Part shown: piece by piece, positions 49,601 through 55,110 of the stretch
How positions within the stretch are numbered: position 1 is the first letter of the stretch
How the letters are laid out: every line of letters begins with the position of its first letter
From: Lepeophtheirus salmonis
Taxonomy: Eukaryota; Arthropoda; Copepoda; Siphonostomatoida; Caligidae
Assembly: GCF_016086655.4 (NCBI RefSeq)
Contig: NC_052136.2
Span: forward strand, 12,648,001-12,712,000
Direction: 5' to 3'
DNA: 64,000 bases
Position numbers and translations under genes: made by a program
Notes under the pieces: generated by a model
Databases searched by the model: none
What the model was told of the DNA's origin: nothing
Seen by the model: the letters and a program-made list of their open reading frames with translations, nothing else

Positions 49601-50738
49601 AGTGAGTGTGACCTTTTGCAACAAATTGAAAATAAATAAATAATATAAATATATTGATCAACAGCAGTCAAAGAATTATGGTTTTTCTCTCTTACCTCGA
49701 AGTTTACCTTGCTTCAAAATGGTCAGCCTTGGATTTGAATCCACATCCAATTTCATGGTATCCTTGACCCAATAGACATTAACAGATGGATTCCCTGCAG
49801 CCTGACATACAAGAAGAGCATTGTGAGCCTTTTCAACGACTTTCATACCAGGGTGCTGCTTTATTTCGGGAAATCCAGTCGGGAGATTATTGTCTTCCAC
49901 GACTTTGAGCGTTGATGTAGCGGACACAGGATCCCCACTTCCATTCTCAGCGAGGCATTCGAACTTAGAGTCATCGAATTTACGACGTGCAGGCTCGATC
50001 CGTAGGAGGGAACCTCCTCTGAATTCAGATATTAAATATCTGGTTTGAGAATAACTAATCTTTTCGCCATCTTTGCGCCAAAGGATGTGAGGCTTAGGGT
50101 CGCCAGAGGCGTAGCAATAAAAGGCAGCTATTCCTCCTGATCGAACAGTGATATCCTTGGGAGGATCCGTTATTTCTGGTGGATCTGCAATATGAAAAAT
50201 AAGGTTTAAATTAGACATATGTTTTAGGGACTTCGATAGAGTACTGTTATCACAAATTTGTTATGGAAGGGCCTGAGTTGAATGATTATAGACAACTCAC
50301 CATGAATAGGGCATATAAATATTAATATTGAAAGAATTATATTGAGGGATGATTACGGCACTGGGTATTGTAAGAAAATAAAAAAACTTGATGGAACCTT
50401 TGGCATCCTCCTTTTTATTTAAAAAAGGAACTTACTCGAAAAAAACGTAAAGAATGGAGAATTTAAAACGACTTCTGGGTATTGGGAGTGAGTGGGAGGT
50501 TTAACGAGGGGTGTCTCCGTGGGGAGTGGGAAACCGAGTTCTTGAAACTCTAGATCCGACATTTCCGTCACTCCGTCAGGATCAGTCAAGTTAAAAGCTC
50601 CAGATAGAAATTCTATGCTAGAGAATGAGGAGAAAAGACTAGTACTACTCCTTTTGATGCCTTCCTCACCCTCATTCCCATCATCCCTGTTTTCTCCACC
50701 TAAGAAACTTGAGAGAGATGCAAGTTTCGGAACGACAG
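10155..50738 (-). CDS. Lar: LAR-type receptor tyrosine-protein phosphatase (whole gene, 5' end missing)
   Basis: Single-pass membrane phosphatase expected to act at the neuronal or epithelial surface, where LAR receptors bind heparan sulfate proteoglycans and synaptic partners and dephosphorylate cytoplasmic tyrosines. Joining thirteen exons gives Ig1-3, FN3 1-9, a helix, D1 and D2, the same order as Drosophila Lar. Exon phases match at every junction: 6404 nt plus one base from a missing upstream exon gives 2135 whole codons including stop. Without the extra N-terminal exon the visible part is about 2034 residues, close to the full Drosophila protein (about 2030). Introns are either 59-67 nt or several kb. 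The initiator and signal peptide were not found. Family assignment is very secure; orthology to Lar rather than to another type IIa receptor is inferred from the nine FN3 repeats. Confidence 0.96.
10711..10886 (-). CDS. Lar: Lar exon: D2 core
   Basis: Reads VEGSDYINASYIDGYRYRN, AYIATQGPLNETIEDFWRM and STIVVMLTKQREMGR. Flanked by introns of 61 and 67 nt. The donor GTAATA is phase 0. Besides the next exon it could join in frame to the separate tail exon at 9505-9996. Confidence 0.94.
10948..11518 (-). CDS. Lar: Lar exon: catalytic part of D1 and start of D2
   Basis: Contains the whole D1 active site. WPDHG gives the general-acid Asp, HCSAGVGRTG gives the nucleophilic Cys and the phosphate-binding Arg, and QTEDQY gives the water-positioning Gln. 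D1 is therefore predicted active. The D1-D2 linker and KNRLVNILPFETSRV follow; the D2 loop has Leu where D1 has Tyr, a standard change in the second domain. Begins MGFTDRREVKQFQ after an AAAAAG acceptor with a weak pyrimidine tract. Phase 0 in, phase 1 out. Confidence 0.95.
13744..13908. repeat. Foldback repeat in the D1 intron
   Basis: The left arm (13744-13808) and right arm (13843-13908) are near-perfect reverse complements, e.g. AATCAATTCACACCAAGG against TTTGGTGTGAATTGATT. The loop includes CTTTACACAGATCC, repeated inverted as GGATCTGTGTAAAG at 13950. A nested hairpin ATCCCTTCTTTA / TTAAAGAAGGGAT lies at 13922-13952, and a third worn arm near 14090 (TTTGGTGTAAATTGATTT). Confidence 0.8.
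14590..14646. repeat. Stable 57-nt hairpin
   Basis: The arm TTTGTACATACATATG...TTTCTCT pairs with AGAGAAATATATGTATGTAC across a 7-nt loop, with one 4-nt bulge. It is pre-miRNA-sized, but the stem is AT-rich and could be a short foldback repeat. Confidence 0.6.
15350..15445 (-). repeat. Dispersed repeat family A, worn minus-strand copy
   Basis: On the minus strand it reads GACTTACACTTATAACTCC, then TTCATGGCC and CTCAAGAATGAAAGAG, matching family A order. The following 15620-15660 stretch (ACACTTTAGTTTGTCATC) resembles the family's far end but in the plus direction. Confidence 0.45.
16153..16371 (-). CDS. Lar: Lar exon: central part of phosphatase D1
   Basis: A 73-codon phase 0-0 exon: GPLPETFADFWRMVWEQ, STIVMLTKLEERARLKCDQY, WPTRGTESYG and TQELATYVIRTFQLQR. 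Sits between a 65-nt intron and a 4.6-kb intron. Donor GTGAGT. Residues match the D1 core of LAR enzymes, including the CDQYWP motif. Confidence 0.95.
16437..18705 (-). CDS. Lar: Lar exon: FN3 domains 6-9, membrane helix, juxtamembrane and start of D1
   Basis: A 2269-nt exon with 756 codons and no interruption. FN6 starts at LIKKDPTITMDIEW, FN7 at TDSPKNITTRFQTPD, FN8 at RAPLNVQAMATSGSS and FN9 at VVNLRARDVTTHTM. A membrane-proximal region (QMAAPQPMVKPDFYG, SEEYGPISHYYLVV) precedes a helix at about codons 565-588 (VVGPVIAGIALALLVVLIVV) and the stop-transfer RRRR. The cytoplasmic part has RRLNFQTPGMISHPPIP, FSQEYESIEPGQQFTWD and KNRYANVIAYDHSRV, the D1 substrate-recognition loop. A basic cluster (SKRKNKNR) in the ectodomain sits where LAR proteins are often processed; cleavage is inference. 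Phase 2 in, phase 0 out. Confidence 0.96.
18768..18970 (-). CDS. Lar: Lar exon: second half of FN3 domain 5
   Basis: Begins ESEYYTMPLRFITRNGKETE, continues FNVTGLQPDTRYVIQVAAL and GGVPSRPNIDV, the conserved second half of FN5 plus the linker into FN6. Phase 0 in, phase 2 out. The donor GTAATA is weak. A 62-nt intron separates it from the largest exon. Confidence 0.92.
19434..19612. repeat. Family E miniature element, copy 1
   Basis: Ends in CGGACGCCCCTG at 19601-19612 and starts at a G-run near 19442. The interior has GAATAGCTATGGAATTTTG and related AT-rich phrases shared by the copies at 25870, 29671, 42816 and 47995. Confidence 0.65.
21049..22593 (-). pseudogene. Broken multi-copy transposase-like gene
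   Basis: Four minus-strand pieces make one protein. The N-terminal piece (22593-22318) has FCYICGCFTLSPQRR and VCTTCLKTLRSW, a Cys4 zinc-binding start. The next has FGVPMIWRELTNYLDDCYFC and, at 22231-21722, FYRNRDEELRKFF and SEWRLFIDSSKRSLKYVLLH. Then 21728-21210 has LAPGEKNVINGPLVD, PLHIKLGIMKQFVKALD and DGPQIRTLL. The last (21306-21049) has VQGFLGNKKNDNYQEI, HYLHGHLDTFPDNLG, EQGERFHQYI and DRYQGRWDSRM. This is a widespread, highly repeated arthropod/cnidarian family of transposon-like proteins; I cannot name its superfamily. Breaks: a frameshift at an A-run near 22350, an in-frame TAG near 22243, and frameshifts near 21725 and 21300. Confidence 0.75.
24155..24355 (+). repeat. Dispersed repeat family A, copy 3
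   Basis: Contains GATCCTCAATTCTACTCTGA, ATCCAACAAGGACTTATAAT, TACTCCGCAAGAAATCCTCA, TCTTTTATGAGCACAG, TTTCACTCTTCAGGGATTAA and ACACTCTTTAGTTTGTC in order. One of the most complete copies. Confidence 0.75.
25870..26320. repeat. Family E miniature element, copy 2
   Basis: Starts AGGAGTGTCCGCAGAGG and continues as a run of variants of GCTATGGATTTTTGAAATTT. The right end is unclear (GATCCCCTGAAACCCC near 26300). Confidence 0.55.
26355..26847 (-). mobile_element. Miniature pogo/Tigger-like element, copy 1
   Basis: About 490 nt with short inverted ends: TAGTTAAATCTGGATA on the left, and ATCCGGATTTGACAATA on the right. On the minus strand it encodes a piece like the helix-turn-helix start of pogo/CENP-B transposases (LLLKDKLKILVDLSK, TRVASKWGVSKLLI). 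A second copy with the same internal order is at 45505-46006. Confidence 0.6.
27697..27833 (-). CDS. Lar: Lar exon: first half of FN3 domain 5
   Basis: An isolated 137-nt exon between introns of 7.4 and 8.7 kb. Reads PGEPLNIRALAINSSSVQVHW and DPPTDDDKNGVIRGYQIYVK, ending KPKSS. Acceptor TTTCTAG, donor GTAAGT. Phase 1 in, phase 0 out, fitting both neighbours. Confidence 0.92.
28195..29054. mobile_element. Terminal-inverted-repeat element with internal degenerate array
   Basis: The left end TATTGTTGAGGCTCGGTCCA (from 28196) is inverted on the right as CAGACCGAACCCCAACACTA (29036-29054); about 16 of 20 positions agree. From about 28610 to 28960 the interior repeats variants of TCTAGACCGAATTTTACTTTG at 30-45 nt spacing. 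No transposase is seen, so it is non-autonomous. Confidence 0.65.
29671..30072. mobile_element. Family E miniature element, copy 3 (both ends present)
   Basis: The left end GGGGGCGTCTGCAGGGG (from 29674) matches the right end CCTGCGGACGCC (to about 30069) as an inverted repeat. The interior is a monotone AT-rich array of GTGAATAGCTATGAATTTTT-like phrases. The best-preserved member of the family here. Confidence 0.7.
31540..31985. repeat. Family E-like AT array, inverted orientation
   Basis: Carries the reverse-complement phrases, e.g. TTTCAAAAATCCACAGCTG and AAAAACCCACGATTGG. Terminal repeats are not clear; GGGATGGGGGCTACAGCC near 31981 may be the worn end. Confidence 0.45.
33966..34422. mobile_element. 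Family F miniature element with TGTTGGAGTCGAGT ends
   Basis: The left end ATTAGTGTTGAAGTCGAGT and right end ACTCGACTCCAACACTGAT are inverted repeats (17 of 19). The interior repeats ACTCGA-type motifs (ACTCGAATTCCACTTGAC, AATTCGACTCGATTC). No coding capacity. Confidence 0.7.
35221..35526 (-). CDS. Lar: Lar exon: FN3 domain 4
   Basis: One complete FN3 domain on a 306-nt phase 1-1 exon, from VPGAPPDLVKAYAESS through LRVVWSPPPPGKRNGKI and YEIYYVPSARPDSE to VVVKTGED. Donor GTAAGT, acceptor CTATAG. Vertebrate LAR receptors skip FN3 domains 4-7 in some isoforms; this one-domain symmetric exon could be skipped without changing the frame, although no evidence of that is visible in DNA alone. A (GA)n microsatellite follows near 35008-35023. 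Confidence 0.94.
36142..36292 (-). CDS. Lar: Lar exon: second half of FN3 domain 3
   Basis: A 151-nt exon after a 59-nt intron. Reads FQNQKSLDIISNYTLEGLYP, NTLYHVWLGAKSRRGEG and ATTPPIAVRTEQY, completing FN3 domain 3. Acceptor TTCTCTAG, donor GTGAGT. It enters in phase 0 and leaves in phase 1, which fits the next exon 615 nt away. Confidence 0.94.
36352..36785 (-). CDS. Lar: Lar exon: FN3 domain 2 and first half of FN3 domain 3
   Basis: Starts after TTTAG with PGSAPRNVRVRPLSSSTMVIQW (FN2: VYYTTN, IYTIKVEAYTAIGPGP), then QGVPSQPSNFRV opens FN3 domain 3 (LAWSSPSHSGENIVSYEL, YWNDTFTND). The phase-0 donor GTAGGT after 36352 joins exactly onto the next exon. The last FN2 residues and the strand order match arthropod LAR receptors closely. 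Confidence 0.94.
36845..36865 (-). CDS. Lar: Lar candidate 21-nt microexon between FN1 and FN2
   Basis: Between the FN1 and FN2 exons, a 21-nt segment is flanked by an acceptor (CCAATAG) and a perfect consensus donor GTAAGT. Its phase is 1 at both ends. The flanking gaps are 93 and 59 nt, the latter equal to the smallest intron in this gene. Inclusion gives TTGETGDGRDSGKKPGSAP; skipping gives TTGETGEPGSAP, the form found in Drosophila Lar. The donor is strong and the acceptor pyrimidine tract is modest. Splice sites and phase were read directly; actual use is inferred. Confidence 0.5.
36959..37627 (-). CDS. Lar: Lar exon: end of Ig2, Ig3 and FN3 domain 1
   Basis: Starts after CTCAG with SLQIKDSQESDQGKYECV, closing Ig2, then VYVRVRRVPP links to Ig3 (NLTCVGVGSP, VKWRKG, ANYTCVAASKLG). 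FN3 domain 1 follows from RPRAPTNVRLSDV to VVATTGET. The donor is GTAATT after 36959. Phase is 1 at both ends (669 nt). The linker VRRVPP is where vertebrate receptors insert mini-exon B, but here it is internal to one exon, so a separate mini-exon B is not possible at this point. Confidence 0.95.
38563..39298 (+). mobile_element. Internally deleted mariner-like element
   Basis: Inverted ends of about 28 nt: GTACAGAGTGAAACAGGGAC (38563) against CCCTGTTGTACTTTGTAC (to 39298), both next to TA. The interior encodes a mariner transposase remnant: NIFSDKKIFKVDQVLNGRN, TKYPVQTIFLGVEVSDGKKM, then in other frames TQDGAPNHT-like and FWDKTFC-like pieces. Only part of the transposase is left and it is frameshifted. 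Confidence 0.75.
40510..42095 (+). mobile_element. Second mariner-like remnant
   Basis: Starts at TATACAGGGTGACCCAAAAG, a mariner-type end. At about 40825-41150 the plus strand gives SYVMDFGVICIDKKRIFFKQ-type sequence, VHRAMLSFFNPNYPKGDYLW and APSLNPLDDCFWSN, broken by stops and frameshifts. The right end near 42070-42095 (CTTTTTGACTGCCTCGTATA) may be the partner terminus. Boundaries on the right are tentative. Confidence 0.55.
42633..42670. repeat. Solo Tc1 terminal-repeat fragment
   Basis: CGCAAGGGATCAAATACTTC resembles the terminal repeat of the Tc1 element at 56913-57628 (GGCAAGGAATCAAATAATTA). No transposase lies next to it. Confidence 0.4.
42816..43497. repeat. Family E element, copy 4 (long)
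   Basis: Left end ACAGGGGCGTCCGG (42816); worn right end CCTACCGATGCTCCTAAT (to about 43499). Inside, at least six variants of GAATAGCCATGGATTTTTAA follow one another at about 50-60 nt. Confidence 0.6.
44100..44655. repeat. Family E element, copy 5, inverted interior
   Basis: The interior carries reverse-complement phrases (AAAAATCTACAGCTATTTCC, AAATTCATGGCTTTTGAG). The right end CACTCCTGCGGACCATGAG resembles the family terminus. The left end is near 44110. Confidence 0.5.
45300..45425 (+). repeat. Family A upstream block without core
   Basis: CATGTTACTCCTGACAATTT, GAAGAATTTTTTGGAG, TTTCATTAGATCAGCTACAA and AGGGAGGAAGGAGAAAATGA match the block before the core at 62050-62170. Confidence 0.5.
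45505..46006 (-). mobile_element. Miniature pogo/Tigger-like element, copy 2
   Basis: Follows copy 1 at 26355 block by block: TTTTGAAACTCCCATTTCGA, GTGTTTGATTAGATTCTG, ATTCTTCATTCCCACGAT, AAAAAGTTGAC, TTACTTCATGTTTCTTC and TTATCCGGATTTGATTGTAC. The left end near AGATCCGATATAC is worn. The coding remnant is more damaged than in copy 1. Confidence 0.6.
46400..46665 (+). repeat. Dispersed repeat family C, copy 1
   Basis: Contains CCTCACTAACACAAAAATGA, CAATGCATTTGGTGGTC, CTCTTAACAGTGTTCTTAAG, TATTGAATAATAATTC and ATTACCAACTGATTTTGGGC, in the order shared with 51880, 53830 and 61250. Confidence 0.65.
46856..46928. repeat. Short imperfect hairpin
   Basis: GGTTCTGATCTGGATCC is mirrored by GTCCAAAGATCAGAACC. 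Possibly a foldback repeat end. Confidence 0.4.
47750..49367. mobile_element. Family F element containing a family E insertion
   Basis: The left end GTGTTGGATTCGAGTCATAA (47752) is inverted on the right as AGTCATACTTGAATCCAACAC (near 49348-49367). The interior includes a complete-looking family E block (47995-48384), so E probably inserted into F. Confidence 0.45.
47995..48384. repeat. Family E element, copy 6
   Basis: Ends TCTGGACGCCCCTG (to 48384). The interior has GAGCAGCTATGGATTTTGG and related phrases. The left end near GTCCAGCCTCTCC is worn. Confidence 0.55.
49696..50184 (-). CDS. Lar: Lar exon: Ig1 and most of Ig2
   Basis: Begins after TTGCAG with PPEITDPPKDI, the usual start of LAR Ig1. 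Ig1 has the Cys pair (FYCYASGDP and SKFECLAENGSG) and the WRKDGEK strand. Ig2 has LLVCQAAGNP and VYWVKD, and its second Cys lies in the next exon. Two in-frame donors exist: GTAAAC after 49708 and GTAAGA after 49696. The shorter form joins as LKQG-SLQI and the longer as LKQGKLRG-SLQI; both stay in phase 1. Ig1 of this family binds heparan sulfate through a lysine-rich loop; here the loop has Asp and Glu where relatives carry neutral or basic residues. Confidence 0.93.
50436..50738 (-). CDS. Lar: Lar candidate N-terminal extension exon (101 codons)
   Basis: An open stretch of 303 nt lies between a good acceptor (pyrimidine-rich, ending in CTAG, just above 50738) and a consensus donor GTAAGT at 50435. 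Its phase is 1 at both ends, and its 3' phase fits the Ig1 exon 251 nt downstream. The encoded peptide is Ser/Glu/Pro-rich with a stretch like GGENRDDGNEGEEG and the ending PEVVLNSPFFTFFSS. No known domain is recognised. In Drosophila Lar the signal peptide is followed almost directly by Ig1, so this is an additional mature N-terminal segment or an alternative exon. Because the length is divisible by three, skipping it would keep the frame. Function unknown. Confidence 0.62.
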
Positions 50739-51714
50739 CTAGAAAAGAAAGAGGGGGCGGATTGGAGAGGCCTTCGGAAATTTAGCTCTTGTGAAGGAAA
50801 AATTAATTTACTTTATATTTTTTGTAGCATGTACATTAGACGTTAAGTTAAAATCCTTGCAAATTATAGTAATAGCAACAACAACAAAAAAAAGCCACTA
50901 ATATTAACTAATCACTTTTATTTATATAACTAAGTATTTTTTTGTATTGTTTCTAGGTGGTGTGTTGACAAATTATTGACAGAATTGATATTATGTTTAT
51001 TATTATAAGCAAATAATAAATGGATTTTACTAATAATAGACCCATATTAGTAAGTAATTGTGTAAGTATAGCTATAGCTACCTTAGTCCATGATTAATTT
51101 ACTGTGTAAAAGGAGATAAATCAGCTCATAAATACGCCAAATTAGATATATTTGGAGTTGTATAAAATATGACCTGCTAGTATGCTTAAAATATGTAAGC
51201 GAAAAGAGACATGGCACTCCTAATAATTTGAAGAATGTTCCAAAAGAGGAAAGTCCTCCTTTCATGAGTGTTCACACTAGTGATTACTTTATATTAAGAT
51301 GTTCTCACCTCAAAAATGAAAGAGTAATCGTAGCAGGTTTTGAGAATAAAAATACTCTTTAGATTGTAACTACAAATAGTCTAGGGCATATTTTCTACAT
51401 TTCTGGATGTATCATATCCCTTTAAATTCCTAAATATACATAAAGATGTCCCAGTTTTTAAATTATATATTTGTTTTACAACCTCCGACTCATTGTCAAG
51501 AGTGATTTGTCAAAGGAAAAGTGATATTCCCTAAGTATTACTGAATTTGGGGGATTTTCGGAAAGATTGTGACACTTTTTGCCTCTTTTAGAATATTCAA
51601 CTATCCTTAAAAAATCGTAATAAGTAAATATAACAATGGTCTTTATTTATTTTTTATTATTTTAAATAGACGATAAGTCAAAAAACACTCATCAAAAGCT
51701 TAAAAATGGAAATT

Positions 51715-52120
51715 GTTTTAGGTAGGCAGAAATATTATGATTTTAACTACCAAAAGCAATAGAAAAGTTCCATAATCTTTCCGAAAATGCGAGAAATTCA
51801 GAAAAACTATATAAATATCATTTTTTTCACCAATAAGAATAACACAATTATTTGATACTTCATCCCACTTATCTAAAAATGTACATTGTATTTTGTTGTC
51901 AGACATCAATTTTTCTAATTATAATCCTCCTATAATTAGTAGTGTTTTGAACGTTGATTGATTGAATTCAAATTACTTTTTGCTAAGCTAGCCCTGAACG
52001 ATTCCCATTAGTTATTGAATAATAATATGATCATACGTGGGAAAAGGAATCAACAACTATCAAGTAATTTTGGGACTCCCTCAAAGGTTGCAAGATACAA
52101 TAAAGGGGTAAAAGTGGTTC
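51715..52120 (+). repeat. Dispersed repeat family C, copy 2
   Basis: Contains CATTGTATTTTGTTGTCAGA, GTTATTGAATAATAATATGA, CAAGTAATTTTGGGACTCC and GCAAGATACAATAAAGGGGT, in family order. Confidence 0.55.
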
Positions 52121-53814
52121 TTGTGAAGGTTTTTTATCCCCTAGGAGCAGTCAAAACAAAATATACTTTCAAAAACGGGAGAGTCTAATATATATTAACA
52201 CATATTAATAAAATTCCTTCTGCAAGAATTAGTCTTAATTACTTATATACCTAGGAACATATTAATTGCAGTTCATTTGAAACACCTGCTGCTCTATCAA
52301 AAGGTTTAACTACTTTTCTAAGATCCCATACATATATTTATTCATAATATTAAACCATTAATCTTGCTAAAAAAAACCCCATACTGTTACAACAACGCAC
52401 ATCCGTCCAATTGTTCATATCATTAAAGGAGTAAGGGATTAAATATATAAATATGTATTGGAGGGAGAAAGGGTGGTAGGTAGGGGGTAGGATGATCCTC
52501 TCTCTCCCTTAGAAAGAAGAAACATATATGTGTACAAACCAGGGAAGAGATGCATCTCCACTCCAAGGATTTGAACTGGTTTGGTATACATTATACATAT
52601 ATAATCAGTGATAATATCATTTCCCTTAAGTCAGGCAGTATAGGCAACTCTACTGGATTCCTGGTAAGTAGGCGCCAATGTAGCAATCAAATTTGAGATA
52701 TTATTTCCATTAAAATAATAGAATTGACTCATGAAGACTTTCTTGCAATTATTTTTCATAACTTCAAATATAGGTTTTCAAGGCAACAGTCCATAGATGA
52801 ATGTACTTCCTTATATGACGGTCATATACAATTCTACAGTACAATACATAAATGGTAAGATGGAATCAAGCGTGGACATATCAAGTAGCAGCCTACCTAC
52901 ACTTAATCGTGCATCCATACCTAACAAATAGTTAGTTTTTTAGACTTTTATACAACATAAATTTACTCCGTTTCTTACAAATAGAAGAGAGAAAGAACAA
53001 GACGTATATAATAATAAGTATGCAAATGGATAAATATGAATTTTTATAAAATATTCCCCACATCTTTGTTGTGACATAAATAACTACTATGTAGTGTAGT
53101 AAATTCTAGATTAGGGTGGCCCTTAAAAACTAATGCTTTACTTTTACTTGTATGAACCTTCCCATCCCCAATTACTTATTGTTTATCCCTATATTGAAAA
53201 ATTTGCGGCGAAAATATTCGATAGCTCCAGTTTTTTCTAAAAAATAACAGGTATGTACAATACCAACCTTGTCTGTAAGTATAAATAAGATATTTTATCT
53301 CAATACCAAAACAATTACTCCTTTAGTAGTTTCAATATTCAATCCTTTTGAACATCAATTCAATTATTAATATATATATATATTCTATTATAAATTACAT
53401 AATGCTCACAAAATAGGTTATTTTTTGAAAACTCTAAGACACCAAGGGCAATCTGATACTTCATTTCAAGAAATTAGATAGATATTTTAGATAATACCCC
53501 AATTAATTAGGATCATACTTCTGGTCGGCCCTTGAGATCCGGATGAAACTTGTACAATTAACGGATTCGAAATTAAATTAAATGATGTGACCATATATTA
53601 GGAATTATATGGCTGAAACCTTAGATGAGAGGTAAACCTGTCAGATGCTACTTTTTGAAACATTCGTAACCCCTGAAGTTTGACCCCGACAACACTAGGA
53701 TCCAATAGGTTGTTTTTCTCATATTTGTTTAGGGTCTTTAAGAAATTGCCAATTTTCAAGGCAAGTAACTTTCTGAAGTTTTTTTTTTAAATACACTGAC
53801 TCTACTTTCTCTAA

Positions 53815-54320
53815 TACCAGGGTGCTACTTCGCTAACACAAAAATACCCAATGTGTTTTGTTGTCAGATGTCGATGCCCTCGTATTACGCGATACGTCAT
53901 GGCTATTTCCTAATAAATTATTTTTGATAAATAGACGAATGAATAAGTTATACTATACATATGCTCCGTTTCCAAAGGAACAGGACTACGATTTCTTGTT
54001 CATCCCTTGTATCTATATATGTATTAAAATTTTTGACATCATATACAAATAAATGTATAGCAACGCTTTTAACAAAATATTACTCAGTAATATTATAATA
54101 CATTATTAAATAAAATACTATAATATAAATAATGTAATCCTTTGAAAAATTATAGAGTAATAAAATGACAATGATAGTCTGGGAGTACTTCGGAAATTAA
54201 TAGCAGTTGGTATGATTGACTTATATGGGTAACTACCGGCTGATTTTGGGCCTTCTTTCTGTTTCTTTTTGAAGGAAAGGTTGCTTGATACAACAAAGGT
54301 AAAGAGGTGATGAACTAGCC
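53815..54320 (+). repeat. Dispersed repeat family C, copy 3
   Basis: Contains ACTTCGCTAACACAAAAATA, CAATGTGTTTTGTTGTCAGA, TAACTACCGGCTGATTTTGG and GATACAACAAAGGTAAAGAG. Longer than the others, with an insertion of unrelated sequence between the first and second halves. Confidence 0.6.
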
Positions 54321-54439
54321 ATTATGTCGTGCATGGTTCTTTTCTCGGTGTTGAGCAAATATACATACATTCACTTATTGAATTGTGTTTAAGAAAGTCA
54401 GGAATTCTTTTATCACTCTGAACGTCGGTCAAATGTACA

Positions 54440-55110
54440 CATTTTAACTGCAGGGAAGGACACAAAAATTAAAATCCTCTTTGAGGCCATCTAGCCTCAG
54501 TTCTAAAATTCTGACAATTTAAAAGAGCTGACAAAAGTTACAATTTGATGTTTTGTTTTTGTGCAATCAAAAATGTCTGAGCTACAAGCAAAGCATGCAA
54601 TCTCCTCCACCCAAAAGTCGATATCCAACAAGAAGATATTCACAGTGGACGCTGTTCCGAACAGGAGAAATGATCGCTTTTTGGGCTCAATCAAAAGCCC
54701 AGTTCGAGGGAAACTTCACTACCAAACATCCACTTCAGGTCATGGTCCTTGGCGTTGTGGCATTCAACGGGAGCAAGATACCTGCCTACTTCTTCAATGC
54801 CTACGAGAAAGTCACCACGGACGTTTACTACAAGGTCATCATGTACCATGTCTTGTCATAGTTGAAGAGCACGTTCCCCAGGGACAACTATGTGTTTTCC
54901 GAAGACGGCATCCCGGCATACATGTCCAAGAAGGTGCAGCATTTTTCTAGGGAGAACATGGCTACCTTCTGGCCGGCAGACTTCTTGCCTTCGTTCTCAC
55001 CCGACGTCAACACCCTGAAGTTTGCTCTTAATTACGTCTAGGAGGGAAAGAGGAACAAGACTTTATTCGTTCCCGTATTGAAGCCATCATCCAGAATGTA
55101 GAGAGACATA
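54440..55110 (+). pseudogene. Third mariner-like transposase remnant
   Basis: NKKIFTVDAVPNRRNDRFLG in one frame, then TKHPLQVMVLGVVAFNGSKI and YEKVTTDVYYKVIMYHVLS in a second, followed after a TAG by STFPRDNYVFSEDGIPAYMS and FWPADFLPSFSPDVNTLKFA. These are the consecutive blocks of a mariner transposase with two frame changes and stops. Closely related to the 38563 remnant but longer towards the C-terminus. Confidence 0.75.

Larger units (their letters stand above)
37628..49695. other. 12-kb Lar intron
   Basis: The longest intron, separating the two halves of Ig2. It is packed with listed transposon remnants. No further Lar exon was recognised, though a microexon of a few codons would be easy to miss. 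The 46001-46210 plus frame has no recognised relatives. Confidence 0.6.
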
